Shown here: one piece after another, positions 47,798-57,016 of the stretch
Layout of the letters: each line of letters begins with the position of its first letter
How positions within the stretch are numbered: the stretch's first letter is position 1
DNA from: Planococcus lenghuensis
GTDB lineage: Bacteria; Bacillota; Bacilli; Bacillales_A; Planococcaceae
Direction: 5' to 3'
DNA: 64,000 nt
Assembly: GCF_001999905.1 (NCBI RefSeq)
Contig: NZ_CP019640.1
Location: 2,956,001 to 3,020,000, forward strand
Made by a program: the position numbers and the translations under genes
Notes under the pieces: model-generated
The model's input: the letters and a program-made list of their open reading frames with translations, nothing else
What the model was told of the DNA's origin: nothing
Databases searched by the model: none

Positions 47798-48748
47798 TTA
47801 TTCCCCTTCAGGTAAACTTTGTGCTGCCGTGATAAGCGCCAAGTTATAGGCATCTTCCACCGAGCAGCCGCGCGACAGATCATTCACCGGGGCATTGAGC
47901 CCCTGGAGGATCGGGCCGACCGCTTCCATGCCGCCGATGCGCTGCGCGATTTTATAACTGATATTGCCGGCTTCAAGCGACGGGAAGACGAATACGTTCG
48001 CCTGCCCTTTCAGCGGGCTGTCCGGTGCTTTTTTCTCGGCAACGGATGGCACGAACGCAGCGTCGAACTGCATTTCGCCGTCGACCGGCGTATCGCCAAG
48101 CCGCTGTTTAGCAAGTTCTGTCGCTTCGGCGACTTTTTCCGTTTCTTCTGTGACCGCCGAACCTTTTGTGGAAAATGACAGCAGGGCGACTTTCGGATTG
48201 ATGCCGAATGCCCGTGCCGTTTTCGCGCTTTCCGCTGCAATTTCCGCCAGGTCTTCTGCTGTCGGCGCAACCGTGATTGCACAGTCGGCAAAAATGTAAC
48301 GATCTTCACCTTTTGTCATGATGAACGCCCCACTTGTTTTCGACACGCCTTCTTTCGTCTTGATGATCTGAAGCGCCGGGCGCACCGTATCGGCTGTCGT
48401 GTGGGCGGCACCGCTCACGAGTCCATGGGCATTTCCGGTATAGACAAGCATCGTTCCGAAATAATTCGGATCCTTCAGCTGCTCGCGGGCTTGTTCAGCG
48501 GTCGCTTTTCCTTTGCGGCGCTCAACGAACGCTTCGACGAGATCTTCAAATCCCGGATAAGTATCCGGTGAGACATGCTCACAGCCTTCAATTTCCTTTG
48601 AGGCATTGATGACGACGGGCGTGATCAGCCCTTCTTTTGCCAGGCGTTCGGCCGCTTGGGCGATCCGTTCATCTTCCCCTTCCGGAAAAACGATGCGAAG
48701 CCTTTTGCCTGTGATTTTCTGTGCCAGTTCGTTAAATAAATCCGCCAT
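47798..48748 (-). CDS. pta: Phosphate acetyltransferase
   Basis: Interconverts acetyl-CoA and acetyl phosphate in overflow metabolism. 316 aa, single-domain Pta, with PALQIIKTKEG, AFIMTKGEDRY and NVFVFPSLEAGNISYKI motifs. First gene of a pta-lipL-ywfO-ywgA series; divergent from hemQ. Confidence 0.96.
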   Translation of the reverse strand: MADLFNELAQKITGKRLRIVFPEGEDERIAQAAERLAKEGLITPVVINASKEIEGCEHVSPDTYPGFEDLVEAFVERRKGKATAEQAREQLKDPNYFGTMLVYTGNAHGLVSGAAHTTADTVRPALQIIKTKEGVSKTSGAFIMTKGEDRYIFADCAITVAPTAEDLAEIAAESAKTARAFGINPKVALLSFSTKGSAVTEETEKVAEATELAKQRLGDTPVDGEMQFDAAFVPSVAEKKAPDSPLKGQANVFVFPSLEAGNISYKIAQRIGGMEAVGPILQGLNAPVNDLSRGCSVEDAYNLALITAAQSLPEGE

Positions 48749-48923
48749 GATTATTCATCCTTTCCGTCCTGTCTTCTTCCATTCAGTTTACCCGATGGAC
48801 CGCTCCCTGAAAACAGCGGGACGCGTGGCAATCCGGTGACAGCCGCTGCCACCTGCAGACGGGACCTGCGGTGTATGCTAAACTGGAAAGGTGAAAGTTT
48901 TATTTAAAAGGAGTGTTTGGTCA

Positions 48924-49673
48924 ATGAATGAAGCCGCAATTACACTGGATGGCTGGTATGTGCTGCACGATTTCCGTTCGATCGACTGGGTCGCCTGGAA
49001 AATGCTAGACGAAGATGAGCGCCGTGCCGCCGTTGAAGAGTTTACCGCATTTCTGAATAAAATCAATAAGACGGATGAAGCAAAAACAGGCGCGCACGCC
49101 CTGTACACAATCGTTGGACAGAAAGCTGATTTCATGCTGATGATCCTGCGCGAGACGATGGACGAGCTCCAGGAGATTGAAACGGAGTTCAACAAACTGA
49201 CGCTTGCTGCTTTTACCGTCCCGACGTACTCGTATGTATCCGTCGTGGAGCTGTCGAATTACCTGGCAGGCAAATCCGATGAAGATCCGTATCAAAACCC
49301 GCATGTCCGCGCGCGTCTCTACCCGGAACTGCCGCGTTCGCAATACGTGTGCTTCTATCCGATGGACAAGCGCCGCGAAGGCAACGACAACTGGTACATG
49401 CTTGGAATGGATGATCGTCGCGCCATGATGGCGAGCCACGGCAAAATCGGCCGCGGGTATGCCGGCAAGGTGAAACAGATCATTTCCGGTTCGATCGGTT
49501 TCGATGATTACGAGTGGGGCGTCACGCTGTTCTCGGACGACGTGCTGCAGTTCAAGAAACTCGTGTACGAAATGCGTTTCGATGAAGTGAGCGCACGTTT
49601 TGGCGAGTTCGGTTCGTTCTACGTCGGCACCTTGCTTGATGCTGATAAGTTTACGAAAATGCTGGAAGTTTAA
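48924..49673 (+). CDS. hemQ: Coproheme decarboxylase HemQ
   Basis: Last step of the coproporphyrin-dependent haem pathway, decarboxylating coproheme with H2O2. 249 aa from the ATG at 48924 (AAAGGAG upstream). Y145 ([10 protein letters not shown]) and the haem-ligand H172 ([11 protein letters not shown]) sit at the same positions as in Geobacillus HemQ. Once annotated as chlorite dismutase-like; same location as B. subtilis ywfI next to pta. Confidence 0.95.
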   Translation: MNEAAITLDGWYVLHDFRSIDWVAWKMLDEDERRAAVEEFTAFLNKINKTDEAKTGAHALYTIVGQKADFMLMILRETMDELQEIETEFNKLTLAAFTVPTYSYVSVVELSNYLAGKSDEDPYQNPHVRARLYPELPRSQYVCFYPMDKRREGNDNWYMLGMDDRRAMMASHGKIGRGYAGKVKQIISGSIGFDDYEWGVTLFSDDVLQFKKLVYEMRFDEVSARFGEFGSFYVGTLLDADKFTKMLEV

Positions 49674-49683
49674 TAATGGGGGA

Positions 49684-49711
49684 AGCTGATGCCGGATATC
49701 CGGTGTCAGCT
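49684..49711 (+). terminator. Terminator after hemQ
   Basis: AGCTGATGCCGG pairs with CCGGTGTCAGCT (one mismatch) and is followed by seven Ts. Confidence 0.9.
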
Positions 49712-49760
49712 TTTTTTGATTTGTAGTGGAAAAACGGTAAAATTGCGATTGAAATCGGCT

Positions 49761-49844
49761 GGATGCTCTTTAAGATTCCGTGGGTGCTCTTTAAGCCGTC
49801 GCGAATGCACTTTAAGATTCTGTGAGTGTATTTTAAACGCCAGC
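49761..49844. repeat. 21-bp array, GCTCTTTAAG family (four units)
   Basis: Units begin at 49761, 49782, 49803 and 49824, with cores GRRTGCTCTTTAAG and GAATGCACTTTAAG. Same family as at 4.2 and 43.2 kb. Confidence 0.8.
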
Positions 49845-49882
49845 CGACAATCAATACGGGAACTTCAATTGTACCTTTTTCG

Positions 49883-50190
49883 CAAGTGTTTCTCCGTTCG
49901 CAAGTATTCACCATGCTTTAGCAAATAACCTCCGCTCTTTCGCAAGTACTCACCAAGATTTCACAAGTAATCACGGAAAGCTTGCAAGTATACAGGTATC
50001 TTTCATTAATCGGCCCCCGAGTTTTGCTAGTTGTCTCCTGAGTTCCACTAGTTGGCTCCTGAGTTCCGCAAGTTGAACCATGAGTTCCACTAGTTGTCTC
50101 CTGAGTTACGCAAGTTGAACCATGGGTTCCACTAGTTGGCTCCTGAGTTCCGCAAGTAACCTCCTGAATTCCGCCAGTTGATACTCTTCA
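49883..50190. repeat. 21-bp array, CGCAAGT / CACTAGT family (about 15 units)
   Basis: AGT (or a degenerate equivalent) occurs at 49903 and then every 21 bp to 50176, with one earlier unit 18 bp before. The left part reads TTCGCAAGTA, the right part alternates TTCCACTAGTTG and TTCCGCAAGTTG followed by CTCCTGAG or AACCATGAG. It lies between the hemQ terminator and the ywdK stop, with no gene or promoter in 49674-50273. Confidence 0.88.
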
Positions 50191-50273
50191 TTTTCTCCTC
50201 CCACTTCCTCCCCTTCTCGCCGATCGTCCACAAAACCGCATTAATTTGTCCAAAACAAAAAGCCCTCTGAATG

Positions 50274-50651
50274 TCAGAGAGCTTTCAAAGCGGCGACGAT
50301 CAGCATGATCCAGCCGGCGAGGAACGCCAGGCCGCCGATCGGTGTGATGGCGCCAAGTATGCTGATGCCGGTCAGGCTGAGAACGTACAGACTGCCGGAG
50401 AAAATCACGATACCGGCGAGTAATAAGTAGCCGGCCCAGTTAAGTGAAGAGATCGGTCCGATGAACGCGGTGCTCATCAGCAAGCCGACGATCAAAAGAC
50501 CGGTCGCATGGAACATCTGGTACTGCACAGCGGTCTGCCAAGTGGCAAGGTATTTATCCGCCACGCGCCCTTCCAAGGCATGAGCGCCGAATGCGCCGAG
50601 TGCAACCGATAAAAACGCATTGATGGCACCGGCAATCAAGAAAAATTTCAT
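50274..50651 (-). CDS. ywdK: DUF423 membrane protein (YwdK)
   Basis: 125-aa protein with four predicted membrane segments, starting MKFFLIAGAINAFLSVALGAFGAHAL. The GAFGAHAL segment and ITPIGGLAFLAGW are family hallmarks. Function unknown. Followed upstream by ywdI and ung as in B. subtilis. Confidence 0.9.
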   Translation of the reverse strand: MKFFLIAGAINAFLSVALGAFGAHALEGRVADKYLATWQTAVQYQMFHATGLLIVGLLMSTAFIGPISSLNWAGYLLLAGIVIFSGSLYVLSLTGISILGAITPIGGLAFLAGWIMLIVAALKAL

Positions 50652-50676
50652 GTAAACCCAACCCTGCTTTCCTCAA

Positions 50677-50952
50677 TTAAAAATCAAACAGTGAATCCCC
50701 GTTCGCATCGTCTTCCTGAAGCGGCGTCTCGTAAAGGTCCCGTGGTGCTGCCGGCTGCACAGACGATTGCGGTGCCGGCCTCGGAGCCGGTACCGGCTGC
50801 TGCGGACGCTGTGGCGGCTGATCCTCCAGTACGATATCGCATAATGCGCGGATGGCCGCAAGCGTTTCCCGCACATGACCGGCATCTTCCGGGCGCACGC
50901 GCTCCAGGTGCCGTTCGATTTCCGTCAGGACCCGGTCGGAAGGAATATTCAT
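50677..50952 (-). CDS. ywdI: DUF5327 family protein (YwdI)
   Basis: 91-aa protein. An N-terminal helical region (VLTEIERHLERVRPEDAGHVRETLAAIRAL) is followed by a Pro/Gln-rich linker and an acidic end DSLFDF. Function unknown. GGGGAGGAG upstream of the ATG. Confidence 0.8.
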   Translation of the reverse strand: MNIPSDRVLTEIERHLERVRPEDAGHVRETLAAIRALCDIVLEDQPPQRPQQPVPAPRPAPQSSVQPAAPRDLYETPLQEDDANGDSLFDF

Positions 50953-51014
50953 GATGTGTCACTCCTCCCCTTGTTAGCCTGCATTCACTTTCCGTTTTCT
51001 ATCGTACCATGAAG

Positions 51015-51689
51015 TCAGGCGAGGCAGAAGTCGATTGGGTCTTCTCCGCGTTCTTTTAACAATTCGTTCACTTTTGAGTATGGCCGGCTGCCGAAAAAAC
51101 CGCGTTTTGCGCTGAACGGGCTTGGGTGCGGCGCTTCAATCACATCGTTTTTATCCAGATCGATGAGTTCTTTTTTCGCTTGGGCCGCTTTGCCCCAAAG
51201 GACGAAAATGACCGGTTTTTCACGCTCGGACAGTTTGCGGATCACTTCATCCGTAAATTGTTCCCAGCCTTTGCCTTTATGGGAATGTGCTTTGCCTTTC
51301 TGTACGGTCAGCACTGTATTCAGCATCATGACGCCTTGTTCAGCCCATTTTGTCAGCGTGCCGTCTTCCGGAATTTCACAGCCGAGATCGTCTTTTAATT
51401 CCTTGAACATATTGCGGACACTCGGCGGTTTTGTAATCCCCGGCTGCACCGAGAAGCTGAGGCCATGCGCCTGGTTCGGCCCGTGGTATGGATCTTGCCC
51501 GAGAATGACGACTTTCACGTCATGGAAGGGTGTTGTCTCGAATGCTGTCCAGATTTTGTCCTTTGGCGGGTAAATGGTTTTGTTTTCGTACTCTTCCTTC
51601 AGAAATGTGCGGAGCACCTCATAATACGGTTTGTCAAATTCCTCTCCGACCACTTCCTGCCAGTCGTTTGATAAAATTTGCTTTGTCAT
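51015..51689 (-). CDS. ung: Uracil-DNA glycosylase
   Basis: Removes uracil from DNA. 224 aa from the ATG at 51689 (nine bases after AAGGAAAGG; a second ATG three codons earlier sits too close to that site). GQDPYHG at 64-70 contains the catalytic aspartate, and APHPSPFSA is the leucine-loop region with the catalytic histidine. Confidence 0.96.
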   Translation of the reverse strand: MTKQILSNDWQEVVGEEFDKPYYEVLRTFLKEEYENKTIYPPKDKIWTAFETTPFHDVKVVILGQDPYHGPNQAHGLSFSVQPGITKPPSVRNMFKELKDDLGCEIPEDGTLTKWAEQGVMMLNTVLTVQKGKAHSHKGKGWEQFTDEVIRKLSEREKPVIFVLWGKAAQAKKELIDLDKNDVIEAPHPSPFSAKRGFFGSRPYSKVNELLKERGEDPIDFCLA

Positions 51690-51705
51690 CGCACTCATCC
51701 TTTCC

Positions 51706-52407
51706 TTATTTGAATCGGACGGTCACGTCATAACCGACGAGTCCGAACATATCCCGCACCGAGCGGGAAGCATTGTCTTCTGCCAGCTGCAGGACTCCTT
51801 GTGCCTCGGCTTCTTTTTTCATAAGTTTTTGTGCTTCTTCCGCCAGCGTGTACGCCTCGGACAGGTCAGGGTCACCGCGGAACATGCCTTCATGTGAATA
51901 AATCTTGATGTCTTTCAGCATCAGTTCTGGTTCACCGAGCAGTTTCGGTTCAGGCAGCAGGAGAATCGCAGTCTGTGCCTCTTCGTCCACCGTAATGTCA
52001 TCCGCTGCTATACTTGAGAAATCAACACCCGCACGGACTTTCCCCGGTATTACGACGAGCAGCTGACGGTCGGTTCCCGGGACATCGAATCCAATATCCC
52101 GGCCGAATAATTGATTGTCATCCTGCTCGATAATCACTTTTGTGTACGCTTCTGCCGTTGACAGCTCGTTCAAGTCCTGCAGCCGCTCCACAATCGAGCT
52201 TTGGGACTCCTGAAATGTATTGCCGCTCTGTAAATACCAGAACACGCCGAACGGCAATGCCGCAGCGAGCAGCACAATGAGCACCGAAATCAGGAAAATC
52301 CAATTGCGCCAACTGCTTTTCGGCCTGCCCCTCCTTCCCTCTTTTTCCCTGTCTTTCACTTCGTTAAGCTGCCTTTCGATTTCTTTGTAGCGCTCGTCAT
52401 CTGACAA
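51706..52407 (-). CDS. DUF4230-like membrane-anchored protein
   Basis: 233 aa starting at a TTG (52407) six bases after GGAAGGGA. A charged N terminus ([20 protein letters not shown]) is followed by one membrane segment ([23 protein letters not shown] core, about 37-58), then an outside domain with repeated beta-strand patterns. Matches the DUF4230 profile in outline; function unknown. Upstream in-frame codons to 52611 overlap the divergent small gene. Confidence 0.7.
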   Translation of the reverse strand: MSDDERYKEIERQLNEVKDREKEGRRGRPKSSWRNWIFLISVLIVLLAAALPFGVFWYLQSGNTFQESQSSIVERLQDLNELSTAEAYTKVIIEQDDNQLFGRDIGFDVPGTDRQLLVVIPGKVRAGVDFSSIAADDITVDEEAQTAILLLPEPKLLGEPELMLKDIKIYSHEGMFRGDPDLSEAYTLAEEAQKLMKKEAEAQGVLQLAEDNASRSVRDMFGLVGYDVTVRFK

Positions 52408-52471
52408 CAAAATCCCTTCCTTCCTCGATATGATAAGATAAACACAGCAATTACTTTTTGAGGTGATGCAT

Positions 52472-52723
52472 GTGGACGACTTCCGGCAAAAAATCAAAGC
52501 AATTATACAAACAGACGGATCCGCGGCTCCTGAACCGGTCAAAAAGGCGGCAATGGGCTGCCTGTCAGTAGTTCTGCTTGTTGTGTCCGTTTTGATCCTA
52601 TTAATCAGCATGGGCCTTTTTCAAGATGGCAGCTGGCTGTTCGGCAGTGTGCTGTTTCTGTTTTTCCTGCTGACCGCAGTCATGGCTGTCACCGCTTTCC
52701 CCCTGAAGCAGGATTCATTGTAA
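52472..52723 (+). CDS. Small membrane protein, unknown function (83 aa)
   Basis: GTG at 52472 is preceded by GAGGTGA at good distance; ATG at 52466 is an alternative. The product has a short charged N terminus and two hydrophobic segments (about 29-47 and 53-72). Divergent from the DUF4230 gene, tail toward pdxK. No family recognised. Confidence 0.65.
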   Translation: MDDFRQKIKAIIQTDGSAAPEPVKKAAMGCLSVVLLVVSVLILLISMGLFQDGSWLFGSVLFLFFLLTAVMAVTAFPLKQDSL

Positions 52724-52784
52724 AGCGCCGCCTTTTTGTTAAAATGAATGAAGAATACAATTCACTGATGGAGGTTTTGGAATC

Positions 52785-53618
52785 ATGACGCTAAAAAAAA
52801 CATTAACGATCGCAGGATCGGATACATCCGGCGGCGCCGGCATACAGGCTGACTTGAAAACATTCCAGGAATACGGCACATACGGCATGACGGCATTGAC
52901 AGTCATCGTGACGATGGACCCGGATAACGGGTGGAGCCATGGCGTCCACCCGGTACCGGTCGAAACGCTGCCGCCTCAGCTGAAAACCGCTTTCTCAACC
53001 GGCGTGGATGCTCTGAAGACCGGCATGCTTCCGACAGTTGAAATCATCGAAGCTGCCGCAAAAGGCATTGCGGAATCCGGCGTTGAGCAAGTAGTCATTG
53101 ACCCGGTTCTCGTATGTAAAGGTGAAGATGAGGTGCTGTTTCCGGAAAACGTCGACGCCATGGTGAAACATCTGCTGCCGATTGCCCAAGTCGTTACCCC
53201 GAATTTATTCGAAGCGGGCCAGCTATCAGGTCTCGGAAACCTCGAATCGATCGACGACATGAAACGTGCAGCTGAGATCATCCATGAACGCGGCGCAAAA
53301 ACAGTCGCCATCAAAGGCGGCAAGCAGCTGCCGCACGATAAAGCGGTGGATCTGTTCTTTGACGGCAGCAAGCATTATCTGCTGATTACGGAACGTTCGG
53401 ATACTTCATATACGCATGGTGCCGGCTGCACATTCGCTGCCGCCATCACTGCCGGACTCGCAAACGGCTCTTCCGTTTACGATGCCGTCGTTGATGCGAA
53501 AGCATTCGTATCTGCGGCCATCTCACACGGCTGGAAGCTCAATGAATTCGTCGGTCCGGTCATGCACGGCGCAGTGAACAGCTTCGGGTATCCTGAAGTG
53601 ACTGTTGAAGAAGCATAA
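52785..53618 (+). CDS. pdxK: Pyridoxine/pyridoxal kinase PdxK (ThiD-related)
   Basis: Phosphorylates pyridoxine, pyridoxal and related pyrimidines. 277 aa of the ThiD ribokinase-like family: AGSDTSGGAGIQADLKTFQ near the start and the anion-hole motif YTHGAGCTFAAAI, where ThiD has GTGC. This GAGC form and length match B. subtilis PdxK (formerly ThiD-like YwdB). GGAGG before the ATG. Confidence 0.9.
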   Translation: MTLKKTLTIAGSDTSGGAGIQADLKTFQEYGTYGMTALTVIVTMDPDNGWSHGVHPVPVETLPPQLKTAFSTGVDALKTGMLPTVEIIEAAAKGIAESGVEQVVIDPVLVCKGEDEVLFPENVDAMVKHLLPIAQVVTPNLFEAGQLSGLGNLESIDDMKRAAEIIHERGAKTVAIKGGKQLPHDKAVDLFFDGSKHYLLITERSDTSYTHGAGCTFAAAITAGLANGSSVYDAVVDAKAFVSAAISHGWKLNEFVGPVMHGAVNSFGYPEVTVEEA

Positions 53619-53626
53619 AATGATTC

Positions 53627-53653
53627 AGGAAGGCGGCCCCGTGTCGCCTTCCT
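53627..53653 (+). terminator. Terminator after pdxK
   Basis: AGGAAGGCG / CGCCTTCCT perfect stem, nine-base loop, then six Ts. Confidence 0.93.
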
Positions 53654-53730
53654 TTTTTGTTTAACCTTCTTTAAAGGAAGTTATACCTGTTTCACGGGAT
53701 TTTTCCGCTTTCAGCCTTTGCACACAAAAA

Positions 53731-53753
53731 ATCCCGCCGATTCTTGGCGGGAT
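53731..53753 (-). terminator. Terminator after the tandem GNAT gene
   Basis: ATCCCGCC / GGCGGGAT perfect stem with a seven-base loop; the minus strand continues with TTTTTT. Confidence 0.9.
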
Positions 53754-53760
53754 CTTCTGT

Positions 53761-54636
53761 TTACAGTTCTTTCGCCATATCGACTTGCTCTGAAGTGACT
53801 TGGAATCCCCGATCGTGCAATATTTTGAGTGTATCTGCACTTCTGGTGACCGGAATATTCACCGCTACCCGCTTGATTTCTCCAGTAAATCCGTCGAAGG
53901 TTTCAGCGAGCAATTGTCCGATCACTTTGCAGGCGTCCTGAATGGCAGGATCGGCCTCGCATTGCAGCAGGACCGTAGCGGTATGCATACCAGTTTCATC
54001 ATAAGCTTTCCGGAAAACGGCATACCCTGCAGGCTGGCCCGTCTCATCAAAAGCGATGAGCGCTTCGCCGCCTTTCGCGCTTTGCCACAGCGTCTGCCAT
54101 GGATAAGCACTGCGGTAGAACGGAAGTTCACCTGCTTTTTCCGGGATCGTTCGTTCAGTCCGGAAGAATCGGGCCGGCTCCATGCTGTGCTCCACTTCCC
54201 CGTGCAGATGAAGAAACTGCAGCCGGTCGATGATCCGGTAGCCCACCTTCTCATATAACGCGATCGCCGGGTCATTTTCCTTGATGGCTTCGAGTGTCGC
54301 TGTCTGTACACCATTGGCCTTGAAAATAGCCAGTGTCTGTTCCATCAATTTCTTGCCGATTCCGCTGCCCCGTAAGGAAGAGGCGACGCCCGTCCCCCCA
54401 TTCCAGCCGATTTTCTTGTTTCCGGATTTTCGGATGCCATTGAGTACGAGCCCGGCCGGTTGCCCGCCATGGAAGACGACGAGCGACAGTTCCGGAGCCA
54501 GACCTTCCTGATCCAGCCGTTTTTCAAATGCTTCCGGGGTGGTAGTCATATCGAAAAAATAACCTTCAAATCCTCTGTTCCATGCCTCGGCTCCATCAGC
54601 CATCGTACAATCGGCCAGTTTTTCAATGCGGATCAC
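53761..54636 (-). CDS. Tandem GNAT acetyltransferase
   Basis: 291 aa. The first GNAT domain is clear (VASSLRGSGIGKKLMEQTL, then LYEKVGYRIIDRLQFLHLHG); the second half is a degenerate GNAT-like fold with TRSADTLKILHDRGFQ. Substrate unknown. The ATG overlaps the permease gene upstream by 14 nt, so it may be cotranscribed with the OppBC pair. Confidence 0.82.
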   Translation of the reverse strand: MIRIEKLADCTMADGAEAWNRGFEGYFFDMTTTPEAFEKRLDQEGLAPELSLVVFHGGQPAGLVLNGIRKSGNKKIGWNGGTGVASSLRGSGIGKKLMEQTLAIFKANGVQTATLEAIKENDPAIALYEKVGYRIIDRLQFLHLHGEVEHSMEPARFFRTERTIPEKAGELPFYRSAYPWQTLWQSAKGGEALIAFDETGQPAGYAVFRKAYDETGMHTATVLLQCEADPAIQDACKVIGQLLAETFDGFTGEIKRVAVNIPVTRSADTLKILHDRGFQVTSEQVDMAKEL

Positions 54637-55657
54637 GGGTCACCGCTCCTTCCGATTCCTCCATGCCGGCAAGCCGTACCATCTTCTTCCGCAATTCAGT
54701 GCGGTTCCACTCGATGACAGTTTCTTCTTTTGCAGACAGCTTCCGTTTTTTCACCTTCGGATTTTTAGACCGGATATAGCCTTCCATCATGAGCGAAACG
54801 GACAGGATCGCGATCGCGATGAAGAGGACCGGTATCAGCGGCAGCCACGGAGCTCCTTGCAGATAGCGGAATGAAGAACCGAACAGGCCGGCCCATTCGA
54901 ATGAAATGGACATCGGCGGATCAGCCAGCATCGGATCATAACTTACTTTCGTCCCGCCCAGGAACAGATCGAGCAAGCCGAGATGCGCCAACACGATGAA
55001 TGTCTCGATCACTTGTTGACCGTAGAGAACAGCCAGCTTTTCCCGCATTTGCGGAAATAAATGTTTCCGGATCAGCCGGAATTTGCTGGCACCGAGCGTC
55101 CGGGAAGCGAGCACGTATTCTTTCCGGTAAACAAGTGACGCTTCGTTGCCGATAAGTACGGCAATGACCGGCGCCGTCAGCAGCGCCATGATGACAATCT
55201 GAATAAAAATCCGCTCCCATAACGTCGTTGTAAAGCCGCCTTCCGGCATCCAGAGAACCGGAAACAGAACGAATGCCGCAAATACACTCAGCGGGATGTA
55301 ATGCAATGAATCAGCAAGCCCGCCGATCCACGTGCGGTGCCGCCGGAGATAAGTCGCCAGAAAGTAGCCTGCCGGAATGGCGATCAGCATGCGAAGCGCT
55401 GCAACCAGCAGGGCAGCAAGGATCGTATATTTCGCGCCCAGCACAATCTTCCCGAGAATGTCATAGCCGAATGGATCCGAACCGAACGGCATGCTTGCAT
55501 TCGGAGAAATGGGCGGTGCTTCAACTACCCGCCCATTTTCAATCAGAAACTGGACCTGACGGGGTGTGGTGCCCCAAATCCATTCATAAGCAAAGCTGCT
55601 GGCTAAAAGCAATGCCAGGACCGAAAAGCCGATGATGAAAAAAGGCTGTTTCCACAT
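54623..55657 (-). CDS. ABC transporter permease, OppC-like
   Basis: 344 aa; membrane segments near residues 8-26 and five more from about 75. The permease loop EYVLASRTLGASKFRLIRKHLFPQ is the conserved EAA region, and NASMPFGSDPFGYDIL is an OppC-type extracellular signature. Starts directly after the OppB-like stop. No ATPase or binding-protein gene is next to it. Confidence 0.85.
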   Translation of the reverse strand: MWKQPFFIIGFSVLALLLASSFAYEWIWGTTPRQVQFLIENGRVVEAPPISPNASMPFGSDPFGYDILGKIVLGAKYTILAALLVAALRMLIAIPAGYFLATYLRRHRTWIGGLADSLHYIPLSVFAAFVLFPVLWMPEGGFTTTLWERIFIQIVIMALLTAPVIAVLIGNEASLVYRKEYVLASRTLGASKFRLIRKHLFPQMREKLAVLYGQQVIETFIVLAHLGLLDLFLGGTKVSYDPMLADPPMSISFEWAGLFGSSFRYLQGAPWLPLIPVLFIAIAILSVSLMMEGYIRSKNPKVKKRKLSAKEETVIEWNRTELRKKMVRLAGMEESEGAVTRDPH

Positions 55658-56530
55658 TCAGACAATCTCCCTTCCATACAGACGCCGCAGAAAATACCAT
55701 TCACCGATACTGTACAGGATGAATACCGGCAGGAAAAAACTTAGAACAGTCACCAGGAATACTTCTGGCGTCATATTCTCCTGCCAGAACAAAATGATGC
55801 CAGGCAAATTGAACATGAGTTCCAGCACAAATAAATTGGACAGCATGAACCAGACCGTTTTTTTCGATTGAAAAAAAACGCTGGTCATGGCATTGCGGAA
55901 CATGTGCAGCAGCACGGTGATCGCTTTTGAATAGCCGAGGGAACGCGCGAATTCCACATACAGCTGCCGCTCTTCTTCCTGAAACGTCAGCATGCTGAGC
56001 CGGTATAGCTGGATCATCGGCAGAATCATGAGACACAGCACCGGAAGCCAGTAAATGCGGTCATCCCCGAGTACGGCAATGCTTGAGACAAGAATCCCGG
56101 TTTTCTTGAAAAATGCGATAACCGCCAGCTGGGCAAGCATGATGACGAGAAGGTCCGGAATGGACTCCAGGAAATACAGGGCCAGCTTGACCTGTTCCCG
56201 CCATCGGTCCGGCAGCATCATCGTCAGAACGGTGAATACGAGTGCAGTGACAACTGCCGCGATGATGGCCAAGGTGAGAATTTGCAGCGAGTAACTTATG
56301 TACGCGAAAATATCCGGAAACAGCGGCATCTCCTGCTGCGCCCGAAAGTTCATGATGGCGATATCCTGAACCGGCCACAGTGATTCAAGAACGTCCCGGA
56401 TTGTCCTGAAGTAGATTTCGAGCCGCAGTTCCCCTGCCGCGAACCCGCCTACCAGGACCGGAAGCCCGCTCGCCAATAAAATAACGATCAGCGAAAACAG
56501 AAACTTCAGTAAAAATTTCACCCAACGCAC
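55658..56530 (-). CDS. ABC transporter permease, OppB-like
   Basis: 290 aa with about six membrane segments and an EAA-like loop RQLYVEFARSLGYSKAITVLL. It is shorter and more divergent than typical OppB. First of a two-permease group; its stop abuts the next start. Substrate and energising ATPase must be encoded elsewhere, or the pair serves a specialised role. Confidence 0.8.
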   Translation of the reverse strand: MRWVKFLLKFLFSLIVILLASGLPVLVGGFAAGELRLEIYFRTIRDVLESLWPVQDIAIMNFRAQQEMPLFPDIFAYISYSLQILTLAIIAAVVTALVFTVLTMMLPDRWREQVKLALYFLESIPDLLVIMLAQLAVIAFFKKTGILVSSIAVLGDDRIYWLPVLCLMILPMIQLYRLSMLTFQEEERQLYVEFARSLGYSKAITVLLHMFRNAMTSVFFQSKKTVWFMLSNLFVLELMFNLPGIILFWQENMTPEVFLVTVLSFFLPVFILYSIGEWYFLRRLYGREIV

Positions 56531-56655
56531 CCCTTTGTTTAAACATTCGTTCTTATTTTACCAGTTTTTTCTGGCCAATAAAGCTGGACTGTCGCTTTAC
56601 AGGACGAAATTTCCTATACTAGGTTTCAGGGGAATTTTCGGAAGGAGGAACTGCT

Positions 56656-57006
56656 ATGGAACTTGTTGAGCCTAAAAAACTCCAGACGGCACTGGATGCC
56701 TTCGCCGGCAAGGATGTCTATCTCCACCTGGAGACAACAAACGGTGCATACGCCAGCCATTTCAATGAAGGCTTTTTTAACGCCGGTGCATTCATCCGCA
56801 ATGTGCTGATCAATTTTGAATTGGGAAAAATCGTCGGTGACAGTCCGCACCGCGTAGGATTAAAACTGCCGTATGGCTGGGTTTATGCACAAGGCATTAC
56901 CCATTATGAACTGGATGACCACGGCCGTCTGTTGCTCGCCGGCCATGACGCATCCGGAAAACTCGCGGTGGCGCTGGAACTGAGCGAAACACCGTTCGCT
57001 TATTAA
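56656..57006 (+). CDS. yojF: YojF family protein (DUF1806)
   Basis: 116-aa protein, partner of bshB2 in Bacillales, starting MELVEPKKLQTALDAF behind GGAAGGAGG. Function unknown; its constant place beside bshB2 (10 nt gap) suggests a link to bacillithiol metabolism. TATACT at 56616-56621 could be its -10, without a clear -35. Confidence 0.88.
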   Translation: MELVEPKKLQTALDAFAGKDVYLHLETTNGAYASHFNEGFFNAGAFIRNVLINFELGKIVGDSPHRVGLKLPYGWVYAQGITHYELDDHGRLLLAGHDASGKLAVALELSETPFAY

Positions 57007-57016
57007 GGAGGAACTT

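Noticed and set aside
49883-50190. CRISPR array
   Set aside because: Units are 21 bp in total with no unique spacers, and there are no cas genes.
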